Assembly: GCA_916048095.2 (NCBI GenBank) | Contig: OU696572.1 | Location: 2,259,362 to 2,323,361 of the forward strand | Reading direction: 5' to 3' | Length of the DNA: 64,000 bases | DNA from: Sacculina carcini | Lineage: Eukaryota > Arthropoda > Thecostraca > Sacculinidae | Shown: positions 1 to 11,577 of the stretch, one piece after another | How the letters are laid out: each line of letters starts with the position of its first letter | Position numbering within the stretch: the first letter of the stretch is position 1 | Made by a program: the position numbers and the translations under genes | Notes under the pieces: model-generated | Databases searched by the model: none | What the model was told of the DNA's origin: nothing | The model's input: only the letters and a program-made list of their open reading frames with translations

Positions 1-175
1 TCAGTCATGAGTTGTGTCATGCATTCTGGGGAGGTGGCTCTCTGTAATACGTCTTCCATCCTTGTGGCGTCATAGCGTGGAGAGGGTCGGTTCTGCGGTG
101 GCAGCGAGCTGCACGGGACACACCTGTGTGTGTTCATAAGCTTCGACTTCTTCCCGTTTAGTAGCTTGATTTGAA
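1..175 (+). repeat. tRNA-derived SINE, body/3' part, cut by window edge
   Basis: The sequence matches the body of the SINE seen complete at 53600-53940 (shared landmarks: GGCAGCGAGCTGCACGGG and GTTCATAAGCTTCG). The tRNA-like head lies outside the window. Confidence 0.75.
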
Positions 176-213
176 GCATAATCGTTACATATACAGATAT
201 TTCGTGTATACTG

Positions 214-548
214 TAATCACCCAAGTAAAATCAGCTCCCATTTTCGTGCCAAATTTCAACATCAAAACTTGGGTGGAGTATTATACTTGAGTATGTGAGA
301 AACCCCAGTTTGCAAAGCCAAATTCTGTGTGAGGGAGATCAAATTATCTAATAAATCACATTGGTGCGTTTGTAGTATTTTATCAATGGATATAAAAAAA
401 AAATATATAATTATAAGACAAAATATATATATAATCAATTAATGTTATATATAAAAATGTAAACTTAGGGGAGCGTTACACTTGGGTATCTCAAAAAACG
501 GTCAGTTTTTTATTCAAACGTGGAGGCAACATTATACTTGGGTGATTA
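214..548. repeat. MITE-like element with 18-bp inverted ends
   Basis: The left end TAATCACCCAAGTAAAAT is repeated inverted at the right end with one mismatch. The interior is AT-rich and holds degenerate internal copies of the same motif (about 285-300 and 474-492). No ORF is present. The superfamily is not clear. Confidence 0.5.
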
Positions 549-904
549 CTATATATATATACACATATATATATGCACTTCGGCATGCTTTTGACAAATT
601 AAAATGTGTAATCTAGCGATTTCGGATGGAAATTAGTGCAAATGTTTTTTTCATGTTTTTGCAATTGGTTCTCATATCAAGTGTGTGTGTGTGTGTGTGT
701 ATGTGTGTGTGAAAAAGTTGTATTGTATAGGTGTGTTTAAAAGTTGTTTTCTGAGATTGATCTTCCATAAAATACACTGTTGCCTATGTGTGTTTGTTCA
801 TTTATCATGTTCATTATGTGTGTTTTCGTTCATTTTTCATATGCATTTGTTTTGCCTTGATGGTTTTGATTCAGTACAACGTGTCTGTCATCTCTTTTTG
901 GCGA
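549..904. other. AT-rich spacer with (TG)n, no gene seen
   Basis: Contains a short TA/CA stretch (549-575) and a (TG)n run (about 681-712). The short ORFs here are low-complexity and look non-coding. Homology with copy B begins only at about 905. Confidence 0.5.
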
Positions 905-999
905 GTATTCCCAACCAATGCGAAGCACAGCATTTTAGATGACCTGCTGGAGTGGATTATTGAGGGAATGCGAATTTGCATAAATGAGCCAGTTACCAT

Positions 1000-1038
<39 letters not shown>

Positions 1039-1391
1039 CTGTCAGAAAGGTTAATTCAATGCAAGTTTTAGATATTCGGACATTGGGTATATGCCGTTCT
1101 ATTTTTCAAACTGTCTCCCGTAGTGAGGTTCAATTAGAGGGTGTCGTTTTATTTTTCCGCTAGCTGATCAGAATTTTGAGAAGATACTGCAAATTGTGTC
1201 GATTAATATTGAATCAGGTAGCGTATGCATATGTATTTAACAAAAACACAAATTCATGGTTATTACTGGTAAGCAATCACAAATCCACTATCAAAAACCA
1301 ATCAGTCATAGCTATTGCCAAAAGAGAATATTTCATCAAAGTGCCGTTCAAATAGAGGGTCCCGTTTTATTTTTTCAATTACTCCTTCAAG

Positions 1392-1725
1392 GCATAGCCG
1401 TAGCAACCGACCCCCGTACCACCCGGCCGGGGGGCCCCGAGTGTTGAGGGGCCCCGTTGCTTCACGTATGATATTAAAGTTTATCATATTATGTACAGCC
1501 TTTACCTTTTTGCTCAGATGCTCTCACCTGAGCTTGTATTATGTGATTATGTATACTAAATAGATTCATTATTTGATGGCTTATATATAATGGGGGCCCC
1601 AAGTGTTGCCTTCGGGGGGCCCCCATTGTTGCCTTCGGGGGGCCGCCAGTGTTGCCTTCGGGGGCCACAAGTGTTGCCTTCGGGAGGGGGGGCTCATAAG
1701 TCCTCGCAACGGCTCTGCTCCAAGC
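1392..1725. repeat. Copy-A-only block with GC-rich tandem repeat
   Basis: Copy B joins directly across this block (34825-34830). It holds one member of the ATATCAT/GGGGCCCC repeat family, then about four imperfect copies of a roughly 26-bp unit containing GTGTTGCCTTCGGGGG (about 1596-1690). No coding sense is apparent. Confidence 0.6.
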
Positions 1726-2461
1726 TGCCGTGCAAATAAAGGTTATTGTTGTTATAGCTCGTCGTCCGGTTCCGACCTCTGCGCTAAATATTCTCGGATG
1801 ACGCTAAATGTGTAAGAATTCAAGAACATTAGATTGAGAAAAGTTGATTTAACGAATTTCTTCCAGTCCATCGCCTCCTGCAAAGGCAGCACATTACATT
1901 AGAACTCTAAACCTAACCTAACCTAAAATCTATGAAAAATATAGAAACGTTTTTGTGCCTTTTTAAGCGTTTTTTATAAATTAGCGTTTTTAATGTTCTT
2001 AAATCCTTACACATTTAGCCTAGACCAATCTTCTATACAGGCTCTATGATATAAGGTTTTATGGTATGTGTGAATACATGTATTCTTGTAGTCGCCGTTT
2101 GTTTGCGGGAGTGTATTATCTTGCTCTATGCGTTTACTTGTGTGTTGTGAACGAAAACTGTGGCCTGAAATTAGTTGCGGAAATGTCCGCAAGGTGGCGT
2201 TGTAGCACGGACTGTTTTGTGTGTACATGACAAGCTGTAGTTGCATTGTGATTTATAGCTGTGGAGTTGTTACTGTACAAGTGTAACTTATCGCCATGGG
2301 CAACGATATATACCGTTTGGTAGGTATTGTACTCGTATTATCATTAATTTCCCAGTTTCATATGCTGCTTTTTGGAAACCAATTCTTATCCACAAACTAT
2401 ATATTAGACTCTGGAATGCCTGGCTCCAACGGGCCAATGAGGGTCCATTTTTGTCATTGTA

Positions 2462-3579
2462 CAGGGTGTTCCAATAAATTTGACGCCATTTTAGATGCCC
2501 GTATCTCGGAAACTACTCAGTGAATCTTAATGAAACTACGCACACTTTATGTTGAACATCATAAGTTTTACTAGTTAACATTACAAAGAAAAAACAAAGA
2601 TTTGCAGATCATATGACAGATTTCACTATTTTCACAAATGTTCAATGTGAGCGCCGCCTGTGACTCAGAACACGTCAAGTCGGTAATCAAACTCGTGCCA
2701 AACACGCTGCAGCATGTCTTTGGTAACTTTCTCCAGTGTGGCAGTGATTCTCTGCTTGAGTTCTTGAACATCCCCGTCCACATTTCCAGTACACATCCCC
2801 GTCCACATTTCCTTCAAAGAAAAATGGTCCATGAATTTGATTCTTGGAGATGGCGCAGAATACGTTCACTTTTGGTGAGTCCCTCACGTGCTCAATTGTG
2901 TCATGGGGATTTTCTTCGCCCCAAATGCGAACATTATGCTTATTGACTTTGACAGTCGTATGAAACGTTGCTTCATCACTAAAAATTAGACGCTGATCGA
3001 ACTCGTCTTCAAGTTTCTATAGCATATCATCACAGAATTCTTTACGTTTTCGCTTGTCATCTTCCTTTAAAGCCTGAACGAGCTGCAGCCTGTAGGGTTT
3101 CATTTGCAATCGTTTGCTCAGAACGCGCCAAACTGTTGTCCGAGGAATCTGGGTTTCCAGACTTGCTCTTCTTACAGGCTTATTGGGACTTCGCAGGAAT
3201 TGTTCACGAACACGCTCGACCTTCTCTTCCGCTGTTGATGGCCGGCCAGATCCTTTAGCCCTGCATAAGCAGCTTTCTTCTTTAAATCTATGGTGCCATG
3301 TCCAAATTTGTTTACTAGTTGGTGCATTTTTGGCAAATTTTGCAAAGAAGGCACGCTGCACGCTCTTGGGTGACTGTGTTCGAGCATATTCCAACACGCA
3401 AAATGACTTTTCTATTGAAGTGAACGGCATTTCTCAACCTGAAAAGAGATAAATGTCAAACATCAAACATAAAATCTTGAACTGTTTCTATACAAGCTGT
3501 GAAACTTTGAGGTCATTTCAACGATAATTGTCAAAATTGTTGGCCTGCGAAATGACGTCAAATTTATTGGGACAGCCTG
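2462..3579 (-). mobile_element. Tc1/mariner-superfamily element, internally deleted
   Basis: Inverted ends start CAGGGTGTTCCAATAAATTT on the left and CAGGCTGTCCCAATAAATTT (read on the minus strand) on the right. The element is flanked by TA on both sides (2460-2461 and 3580-3581). Copy B has the unoccupied site with a single TA at 35573, which fixes the ends. Length is 1118 bp. It carries a minus-strand transposase remnant. Confidence 0.9.
2640..3430 (-). pseudogene. Broken transposase of the Tc1/mariner-like element
   Basis: The first 137 codons (3430-3017) are open and encode a paired helix-turn-helix DNA-binding region of the type common in arthropod transposases (DUF4817-like): FCVLEYARTQS near the start and IPRTTVWRVLSKRLQMKPYR near the end. 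Downstream, in other frames, SPKVNVFCAISK and QRITATLEKVTKDMLQRVWH are recognisable as parts of the DDE half. The stretch that should hold the middle catalytic aspartates is missing, apparently lost between two copies of CCCCGTCCACATTTCC (2772 and 2799). It cannot make an active enzyme. Family assignment is from recall of motifs, not a search. Confidence 0.75.
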
Positions 3580-3581
3580 TA

Positions 3582-4167
3582 CAATGGGCCCAATTTTCTC
3601 GAGCCATTGATGCATCTCTCTTTGTTTAGCTTTCAAACTTGTTCTATATATGACTTAACCTGTGACGATCAGGCTACCTCTATTCAGAGGCGTAGCTAGG
3701 CTATCTGCCTCCCGGGGCGGTGCACTTTTTGCCGCCTCCTACCATGTGTGATTGCTGGTATCTGAGCCGCAAGAAACTGTGTGCTTCAACACGACTGTAA
3801 TAGGGAATTAACAGCTTAATATGTCGATATAGCTAAAAAGACGAACCTCTTATAATAATGCATGCTTCCAGTCACCTAATCTGACGAGATCATTATTTTC
3901 AATTGATCCTGCCTTCATTCAGCTCTTAATTACTTGTGATTATAACAGCAAATATGAAACAGTATATTCACAGAAGATATAACGATAGTTCAACGTTTTC
4001 AGCAGCTAAAACGTGCCTCCTATTATATTGGTGCAACTGAGGGTATTTTCAATGTTGTTTTCAATTGTGCGCCACCAGTTTTTTCCGGAACGAAAATTCA
4101 TCATCACCGATAGTGCCGGACATCAGTTGATATTCGAGGTTAGCACCACACACACACACACACACAC
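3582..4167. other. Duplicated intergenic DNA, no gene seen
   Basis: Matches copy B 35574-36200 closely and ends in a (CA)n run (about 4146-4167), which is the insertion point of the LINE that follows. In copy B a (TA)n expansion interrupts the same stretch. Confidence 0.6.
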
Positions 4168-4345
4168 TGTTTGTTCGACTGTGTTAGAGTCCGGCTGTGT
4201 CCTGGTGAATTGTGAATCTGTGTGTGTGTTGTGGTTTGAAAGTAGCGCCAGTGGCCTTCAAATTTCGGCATTGTATCAACAACTGAACATAACGAGTTGT
4301 ATTAACAGGTGAGTGGGGCAAAAGCAGTTCTGTCTCCAAGGGAAA

Positions 4346-5218
4346 ATGACAGGAAGGAGAAAGAAACAGACCAGTGTGAGCACAGAGGAAAGCCAGTTGG
4401 AGGTGGGAAGATCTGTAGAAGAAAGAGGGGGGGCGGACGCCGAAAAGCGTGGGTTTGAGAAAGAGGTAGCAGACAACGCCAGGAGAATTGGGGAGTTGGA
4501 GAGGGACCTGAAAGAGATGAGAGAAAGAGTGAGACCAAGTGAGGAGGGAGAGAAAAATGACTTGGGTGTGGTTATGGGGTAGATGCAGAAGGAGATGCAA
4601 GAATTGAGAAATCAAGTGATGGAGTTGAATGAGACGAATGAAAAAGTGAAAAGTGAAAATGCAGGACTCAAAGATCGAATTCAAGAAGTCTTGCGGGTGA
4701 ATTAAAGGCTGAAAGAAAGGCTCAAAATGAGAGAGGATGCCGCAAAACAACAGGATGATGACTTGGGGAAATTGAAGAAAAACCAGGAAGTATGGGCAAA
4801 AGAACAAGGAGAGGTCATACAGGATTTCAAGGAAGTCATGAGGCAGCAAAAAGAAGAAAGAGCCACTAAAATCGAAAAGGAAGTAGTGCATGTACTGAAG
4901 CAAAAAGAAAACGTCGTGAGGGACATTGTGGAAAAAAAGCAGAGTGTCATTTTGTTCGGAGTGAAGGAGGCTGAGTACCCAAACTGGTGGGAAAGAAAGA
5001 AGGGCGAGATGAAAGAGGTGGAAGACGTTGTTGGTGCTGTTGAAGAAGGAGCGGGAGGGGATATTCAGGAAGTATTCAGACTTGGAAAGTACGAGAAAGG
5101 TAGCATGAGACCACTGAAGGTTAAGTTCAGAAGTCAGGAGATGGCTAGCAAAGTACTAAGAAAGACATGGAAGTTGTCACACGAAGAAAAATGTCTGGGT
5201 AAGAGAGGACGTCAATGA
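4346..5218 (+). pseudogene. LINE ORF1, coiled-coil nucleic-acid-binding protein, broken
   Basis: Starts at ATG 4346 (MTGRRKKQTS). The frame is interrupted by stops near 4580 and 4703 and resumes to 5218. The product is rich in Glu/Lys heptad-like segments predicting a long coiled coil (roughly 4440-4950). It is followed by a compact domain with VILFGVKE, EVFRLGKY and RPLKVKF, resembling the RRM-like region of L1-type ORF1 proteins. Such proteins bind LINE RNA; the role here is inferred from layout, because the protein is disrupted. Confidence 0.65.
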
Positions 5219-5388
5219 GGAGGAAAGGCAAAAAAGAAGATAATTGTTTCAGGAGTCTAAGAAGAGGAACATGCAAAGAACTGAGAAGGAGAAGGAAGTT
5301 TTTACTGGCGGGTGCTGGAAGGAAGACTCAGAAAATGGTACAAACCGAGACACGACTGAATAAAGGCACAAAAAATGGTGGAATGGTC

Positions 5389-6337
5389 ATTAGAGAAGAT
5401 GGGTTGAGAATTGTATATACAAATGTAGATGGATTCATGTCAATAAAAAGTGAATTGGAAGATTATTTGTGAAGAATGAAACCTCATATTGTTTGCATGA
5501 CAGAAGCGAAATTGTCCCAGGACTTTGATGTTATCCTCAGAGAGGAAGACTTTAATGTGATCAGAAGGGATAGGATGGAGAAATTTGGGGGAGGTGTTAT
5601 GATGTGTGTGAGAAAGGATATAGTTATAGAAGATACGCATTTCGGAAAAGGTAAGGCAGAGTTTTTGAGCACGAAAATTAGACATGGTAAAAATGTTAAA
5701 TGTATTGGAGTAATGTATGTTCCACCAAAAACTGCTGCGTGGAAGCAGGAAGAATATAGTGAGATGTTATTTGAATCAAAGGAGGAGTTAGCAAATATAA
5801 TGGGGAGACAGAGAGAAATCATACTCACGGGAGACTTCAATTGTAAAGAAGTAGATTGGTAAAATTGGGTCACCAATGGTAATGAAAATTACTGGGGATA
5901 TATGTTGCTAGAAATAATGACTCAGGGCTTTATGACGCAATGGGTAACGCAACCTACTAGGTATAGAGGTGATGATGAACCCTCGAGGTTGTATTTAGTT
6001 TTCACAGGTCATCCCGGTGAGATAGTGGATATTCACTATGAAAGCCCTCTGGGTAAGAGTGATCACATAATGATAGAGATTACAACAATAGGAACGAATG
6101 AAGGGCCGGGAAGCTTAGGAGTACCACCGCAGGCAAAATTGAACTACGCTAAAAGTAATTTTGACGGTATGAAGAGATATTTCGCAGAAGTAGACTGGAA
6201 AGATTTGCTGGAAGCAGAAAGTGTACAAGGAAAATACAATGCCTCTTTAGAGATCTACAAAAGGGGTGTGCAACAATTCGTACCAAAATTCAAAGAAAAA
6301 ATGCTGTTGAAAAAAAATGGTTCAATAAAAATGTGAA
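5389..6337 (+). pseudogene. LINE ORF2 endonuclease region (APE type), broken
   Basis: Exonuclease-endonuclease-phosphatase motifs are visible in order: LRIVYTNVDGF, IVCMTEAKL, EIILTGDFNCKEVDW and the C-terminal KSDHIMI. This domain nicks target DNA to prime reverse transcription. In-frame stops after EDYL (about 5470) and after KEVDW (about 5860), and a frame change near 6337 before the RT ORF, make it non-functional as read. Confidence 0.75.
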
Positions 6338-6346
6338 AGGGCACGT

Positions 6347-8221
6347 GTGCAAAAAGAAGAGGCTTGGAAAAGAATGAGAAGACGGAATACGTTGAGAAAT
6401 AGAGAGAAATTAAAAAAAGCACGCAACCATTACGTGAGTGTGAGAAGGCAGGAGGAAAGACAATATGAGAAAAGCATGGTAGACAAGAGTAAATATGAAC
6501 CAAAGTTGTTTTACAAGTTTCTAAACGAAAAATTGAAAAGTAAGGTTGCTATAGACAAATTGATTGTGGATGGCGAAATTTACGAGGAAGCAGGAGATAT
6601 TTGTGAAGTCATGAACAGGAAGTTTCAAGAGGTATTTACGACTGAGGACGGATTGGAAACTCCGGTGATAGTTGATACCAGACTGGGAATCGACTATATT
6701 GAAGTATATCGCGAAGAGATTGAGAGGCGCCTGAGTGGTCTTCAATGCAGAAAAGCAGTTGGTCCAGATGATATCGCCGCGGTGATCCTGAAAGAATGTA
6801 GATATGAACTCCTCACACCGGTTTTCGATATTGCCCAAGGTAGCCTGTCACAAGGAATTATTCCCCAGGAGTGGAAGCTGGCGAATATAATACCGATATA
6901 CAAAGGAGGAGAGAGAGACAAACCGCTGAATTACAGGCCGATCTCACTAACAAGCGTCATGTGTAAATTGGTGGAGTCGATCATTAAGGACAGATGGGTA
7001 TCATATTTGGAGGATAACAGTGTTTTAAATGAGACACAGTATGGATTCAGGAGTGGAAGGTCTTGTGTTGCGAACTTGATGAGTTTTTATTCTAGGGTGA
7101 TAGACACAGTGCAGGAAAGAGATGGATGGGTCGATTGTGTATATCTGGACCTGAAAAAGGCGTTCGACAGGGTTCCACGAAACAAGTTATTGTGGCAAAT
7201 TGAGCATGAAGGAGGGATACGTGGAAAGCTTTTGGATTGGATGAGAGATTATTTGAGCGGACGTAAAATGAGAACAGTTGTAAGAGGTGCCAAATCGACG
7301 TGGAGAGAAGTCACAAGTGGCGTCCCTCAAGGATCAGTGCTTGGACCGATAATGTTCCTGGTGTACATAAATCAAATGACGGAGAGAATAGGCAGTTACG
7401 TGAACATGTTTGCAGATGATGCGAAAATTTTGAGAAGAGTGAAAGATCGGACCAGCTGCCAAGAATTGCAAGAGGATCTAGACAGGCTATGTGAGTGGAG
7501 TAGGGAATGGGGCATGGAGTTTAATGCCAGCAAGTACCACGTTATGGAATTTGGTAAAGGAAAACTCAGACCATCGAGATGTTATATGTTGGGCGAGCAC
7601 AAACTGCAGAAAGTGACTGCCGAAAGAGATTTGGGTGTAACTATTGAGGATGATCTGTCGCCGGAGAGGCATATAACCAGAGTAGTGAATGCGGCGTTTA
7701 GAACCATAAAGAATATAAGGGTCTCATTTAACTTCATGGATGAGGAAGTGTTAAAAAAATTGATAAAAAATGTGATAAGGCACCCACTAGAATACGCGGC
7801 AGTAATTTGGGCTCCCCACAATACAAAACATATCGCTAGGTTAGAGAAAATCCAAAAAGTAGCGACTAAGATGTTAACATCATTGAGTTCGTTAAATTAT
7901 GAAAAAAGGTTAGAGAAAATTGGGTTGTCGTCACTGGAAAAGAGAAGGTTAAGGGGGGATTTAATAAACGTTTTCAAGCACAGCCTTGGTATGGAACGAT
8001 TGGATAGGAAAGATTGGGTGGTTTGGAGTACGAGGGACCATAGGGGATACAATAAATGTCTACAGCAAACCCGGGTATTAAGGGATATAAAGAAGTACAG
8101 TTTCCCAAGTAGGTGTATAGATATATGGAACCGTTTGGGTAAAGAAATAGTTCAATCAAACAGTATAGCACAGTTTAAGCATAGGTTAGATAAATGTGGG
8201 TATGTAGACAGGACAGTCTGA
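6347..8221 (+). CDS. LINE reverse transcriptase, 624-codon open frame
   Basis: The long uninterrupted frame holds the RT palm and fingers: NYRPISLTSVMCKLVE, YLDLKKAFDRVPR (first catalytic Asp), SGVPQGSVLGP and the FADD box (FADDAKI, about residue 355). A C-terminal thumb-like region with LEYAAVIWAPHN and LEKRRLRGDLINVFKH follows. The motif set fits CR1/Rex-like clades of the Jockey superfamily. It is the ORF2 C-terminal half; the upstream endonuclease is in another frame, so this copy is probably dead although its RT is intact. It ends 75 bp before the CA tail. Confidence 0.88.
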   Translation: MQKEEAWKRMRRRNTLRNREKLKKARNHYVSVRRQEERQYEKSMVDKSKYEPKLFYKFLNEKLKSKVAIDKLIVDGEIYEEAGDICEVMNRKFQEVFTTEDGLETPVIVDTRLGIDYIEVYREEIERRLSGLQCRKAVGPDDIAAVILKECRYELLTPVFDIAQGSLSQGIIPQEWKLANIIPIYKGGERDKPLNYRPISLTSVMCKLVESIIKDRWVSYLEDNSVLNETQYGFRSGRSCVANLMSFYSRVIDTVQERDGWVDCVYLDLKKAFDRVPRNKLLWQIEHEGGIRGKLLDWMRDYLSGRKMRTVVRGAKSTWREVTSGVPQGSVLGPIMFLVYINQMTERIGSYVNMFADDAKILRRVKDRTSCQELQEDLDRLCEWSREWGMEFNASKYHVMEFGKGKLRPSRCYMLGEHKLQKVTAERDLGVTIEDDLSPERHITRVVNAAFRTIKNIRVSFNFMDEEVLKKLIKNVIRHPLEYAAVIWAPHNTKHIARLEKIQKVATKMLTSLSSLNYEKRLEKIGLSSLEKRRLRGDLINVFKHSLGMERLDRKDWVVWSTRDHRGYNKCLQQTRVLRDIKKYSFPSRCIDIWNRLGKEIVQSNSIAQFKHRLDKCGYVDRTV

Positions 8222-8295
8222 GCCCTGCTCATTTCCTGTAAACTACAACTGTGAGTACAACTGTGAGTACACACACACACACATACACATACACA

Positions 8296-8802
8296 CAGTG
8301 GCGTAGGAACTGTGTCGAGGCTCGGGGGGATGACAGCCATCATGCATTAGTGTTCAAAGTTGACTCAGTTGGTCAATTGCATGAGACCCTCAACCATTTT
8401 ATGCCTATTCAATTACAACACACATACCTCAATGAAAACTACATTGCACAAAGTAAAGTATAATTTCTCACATAAAGTAAAGTATAATTTCTCACATATT
8501 TATAGTTTTTATCGTCTCACATATTTATAGTTTTTAGTTTTATATATCGTGTATTGTAATTTTTTGCGCTGACTTTGATGATAATATGCCCAATGAACTG
8601 AACCCAGCAGAATTATCGAGGTGGGAGGGGGTTTATAATTGTATATTCATACCCCCCAGCGAATTCGTCCGGGGTGTATATACCCCTCATACCCACCAGA
8701 ACCTCCGCCCATGTAAACACACACGTCTAGTCTTTTTCTTTAGACCCCCCCCCCGGCGCCGCCCGTTCAGCTCCCCACCGCAAAATACTGGCGCCGCCAC
8801 TG
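8296..8802. repeat. MITE with CAGTGGCG termini
   Basis: Begins CAGTGGCGTAGGAACTG and ends TGGCGCCGCCACTG, so the first eight bases are inverted at the end. The left part contains GTCGAGGCTCGGGGGGATGA, a core also found at about 10500, 36263, 45160, 49490 and 56675. Copy B has the orthologue at 36245-36683 and a second 3' fragment ending 43368. No ORF. A hAT-like origin is suggested by the CAGTGG terminus; no target duplication was confirmed. Confidence 0.6.
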
Positions 8803-9347
8803 CGCACATATGTGTGTATTGATCTCCGCTCTGTAAATCTCCAGTGACAAATATTGACGCTAGCAAAGAGCGGAGGGGATTTCGGTTGAAAATCCATGAG
8901 ACCACTTGGGTGATCTCGCATTTATCTCATCCTTATGATGCTGTTTGATTTTCAATATTGGTGTTTTGGTTGTTTCTGTGGCTCGAGGGACTCAGATATA
9001 TATGACATGTGGCTTCATAAGTCCCCACGCGATGTGTGTTTATTGAATGCTCTATGTTTATATTTGAAAAAAATGTATGAGTTGTGGCTAAATATATGAT
9101 TATAATTATGATCAACTAAGAACAAGTAATATTCTTGATTTTTACCTATCATAGCTGAGTCGAGTTTACTTTTTCTAGTGAAATTAGGTTTTTCTTTGGT
9201 TAGGACGTTTCACCTGTGCAACTTCAGTTCGTGTTTTCTTTCTGTTTTCTCATTAACTTTTCTCAACTTATCACAGAACTTGGAGAAGGAGATGTATCAC
9301 GAAGAAGACGTGAGTATATCTCTGCATTATATCGCCTTACCAGCATA
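8803..9347. other. Duplicated non-coding DNA
   Basis: Matches 43369-43911 in copy B. AT-rich, with no ORF of interest and no structure recognised. Confidence 0.5.
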
Positions 9348-9473
9348 CAGTGTAGCCCGGATATAAGAGAGTTATCGGGAGTGGAGAAAAGGTCTCTTAT
9401 ATCCGGTGAAAGCTATACGTAACGTATAGAAGACGGGCCCCAAAAAATACTTTCTTATACCCGGGGTACACTG
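9348..9473. repeat. 126-bp MITE, pogo/Tc1 type, TA target duplication
   Basis: Ends CAGTGTAGCCCGGATATAAG on the left and CAGTGTACCCCGGGTATAAG (minus strand) on the right. TA dinucleotides flank both sides (9346-9347 and 9474-9475). The duplicate in copy B is 43912-44037, also 126 bp. Confidence 0.8.
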
Positions 9474-9815
9474 TAGCCATAGTCGATGCGAGCTCTTATG
9501 CCCCTCGAAGGCAATTATATTGAGGCCTCTATCGGAGGCAATAATACTTGGGGCCTCCATTGTAAATTCAGCACCATTATAATAGATCTCCTACTTTGGG
9601 AGAATGCAGTTACGAACAGTCCCTCGGTCTCCATTAAGCCGGGGACTTTTATGCGCTATTTTATTCATAAATTTTAATATCATACGTGAGGCAATGGCGC
9701 CCCTCAATACTCGGGGGCCTCCCGGTCGGGAGTTTGAGAGGAGGGGGGGGGGATGCTACGGCTCCGTTGATAGGAATTGCATTAAATCTAGATCGTTTGA
9801 AAGAGAACCCTCCTG

Positions 9816-9817
<2 letters not shown>

Positions 9818-9869
<52 letters not shown>

Positions 9870-9872
9870 GTG
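9818..9872. repeat. (TG)n microsatellite
   Basis: About 55 bp here, but about 150 bp at the same site in copy B (44379-44528): a large length difference since duplication. Confidence 0.9.
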
Positions 9873-10110
9873 CCAATGTTTGTCGTTTTCTCGCGTACAG
9901 GCAGCTCTTAAGCGTACTATTTGGGTGAGTTTAATTAGCGGGCAAATTGTACTATGCAAACTATATGTGGTAATATGAATAGTAACATATTTCGTAAAAT
10001 AACTATGTCGATCGCTGATTTGTGGTAGTATTCTATGAAGGTATTTAGCTTGCGTGTGTGTATCTGTGTGTCAGTATGCATGTGTGCGTGTGTGTGTGTG
10101 TGTCCTCCTT

Positions 10111-10445
10111 CAGTGGTTCCTAATCTTATTGGAGGTCCTGAACCCCGCTAGTTGCTTACATTCATTCATCGAGCCCTTCTTGTGTGTTTGAAGTATTATA
10201 AGATAAGTCACAAATCACGTACGATCAAGACAGCCACACAATTAGGCTACTACTGAGTGGACCGAGTTGCTTGCTGCACATATATCAAGGCCAAGTGATG
10301 TGGCGTGATTAGCTGCAGCCAATGATGACCAAGCATATTTTTATGTCACGAATCATACGTGAGTGGGTGTAACAAACCGTCGAACCCCTGAAACTGCCTC
10401 ACCGAACCCCCGGGGGTTTGATCGAACCGAGGATAAGAAGCACTA
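10111..10445. repeat. hAT-type MITE with perfect 8-bp target duplication
   Basis: Starts CAGTGGTTCCTAATC and ends in the degraded inverse GGATAAGAAGCACTA. It is flanked by TCCTCCTT at 10103-10110 and 10446-10453. The copy-B orthologue 44771-45105 has the same TSD. Related elements: 50717-51044 and about 57940-58232. Confidence 0.8.
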
Positions 10446-11577
10446 TCCTCCTTTTTATAGCACTGCTTGATTCTACATTTACCCAAGGGCATAGTTTTGT
10501 GTCGAGGCTCGGGGGGATGACAGCCATCATGCATTAGTGTTCAAAGTTGACTCAGTTAGCCAATTACATGGAACACACATACCTCAATGAAAAGTATATT
10601 GCGTAAAGTATTTCGTTTCATTTTTCGTGTATTGTTATTTTTTTGCTATGCTGATTTTGATGATAATATAACCAATGAATTGAAACTCAGCGAAATTATC
10701 GGGGGTATAATTGCATATTCATACCTGCAGCCAATTTATCGGGCGGTATATATACCCCCATACCACCATACCTCCCAGGATATACGCCTATGCATGTACC
10801 TGAGTTATACATGTACCCAGTTTTGTGTATGAAACCAAAAGAGCGCAAGGACATGTACATTTGAAAAGAGTAAGGAGAAATACTGCATAACATTTATCAT
10901 GTAATGATTTATTTCGTATTACCCCACATTGACATACCGTAGATCGCGACCATTAAGGCCATATTCCAATGTAAAATACTACTCCATATTTTTCGTGGTG
11001 GGCTCAATGTCCAGAGCTATTTCAAGGACTTAAAATTCAGTCTGCTAAAGTTTCATTTATCCAAAATAACAAGCTTCGTTATAGTATGAATTATATCAAT
11101 GTAAATACAGTATAAATGCGTGCAATAGCTTGATGAAAAACGTAAATTAACACGTAAATAATTATGGATGACTTTTTTCTACATATTGTATATTTGGAAC
11201 AAACGGAGCATGTGAAAAATACTCCCGGAGAAAAGTTCAAAGATTGGGTTGGCTTATTGGACCGTACTACTAAACACTTGGTATTTCAGGCCTGAAAAGT
11301 ATCATGGGCTTAATGTATCTTGTGTATTTACAGGACTTCGCTTTGGTGGCTAGCTTAATTGTTATTCTAATCGTATACGTGCATCGAATCATCAAGTACG
11401 TATTTCTCAATCAATCTCAATCATGGCGGCTCGCGTCAACTTAACCTTCCTATCTTCTTGGTTACATTTGAGGCTGATTTTCACCTGAGGTTGATCTGCA
11501 GTGGCGGCGCCAGGATTTTTCCCGTAGGCAGGAGATGAGGGGAGCTGAAGAAACAGATAAGGGGCTTGGTGAAGCAA
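10446..11577. other. Duplicated non-coding DNA with repeat fragments
   Basis: Contains another copy of the GTCGAGGCTCGGGGGGATGA repeat core (about 10500). A segment of about 220 bp (10788-11008) is missing from copy B. From 11503 comes the left end of a CAGTGGCGGCGCCAGG-type MITE. No gene seen. Confidence 0.55.

Larger units (their letters stand above)
4168..8295 (+). mobile_element. CR1-like non-LTR retrotransposon (LINE), near full length
   Basis: Absent from copy B, where one (CA)n run (36183-36245) continues straight into the flank. The element therefore landed inside a CA microsatellite. It has two ORF regions: ORF1 with coiled coil, and ORF2 with endonuclease and reverse transcriptase. 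It ends in GTGAGTACACACACA, so its own tail is CA-rich. 5'-truncated relatives lie at 56274-56505 and, more diverged, about 51410-51710. Confidence 0.85.
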
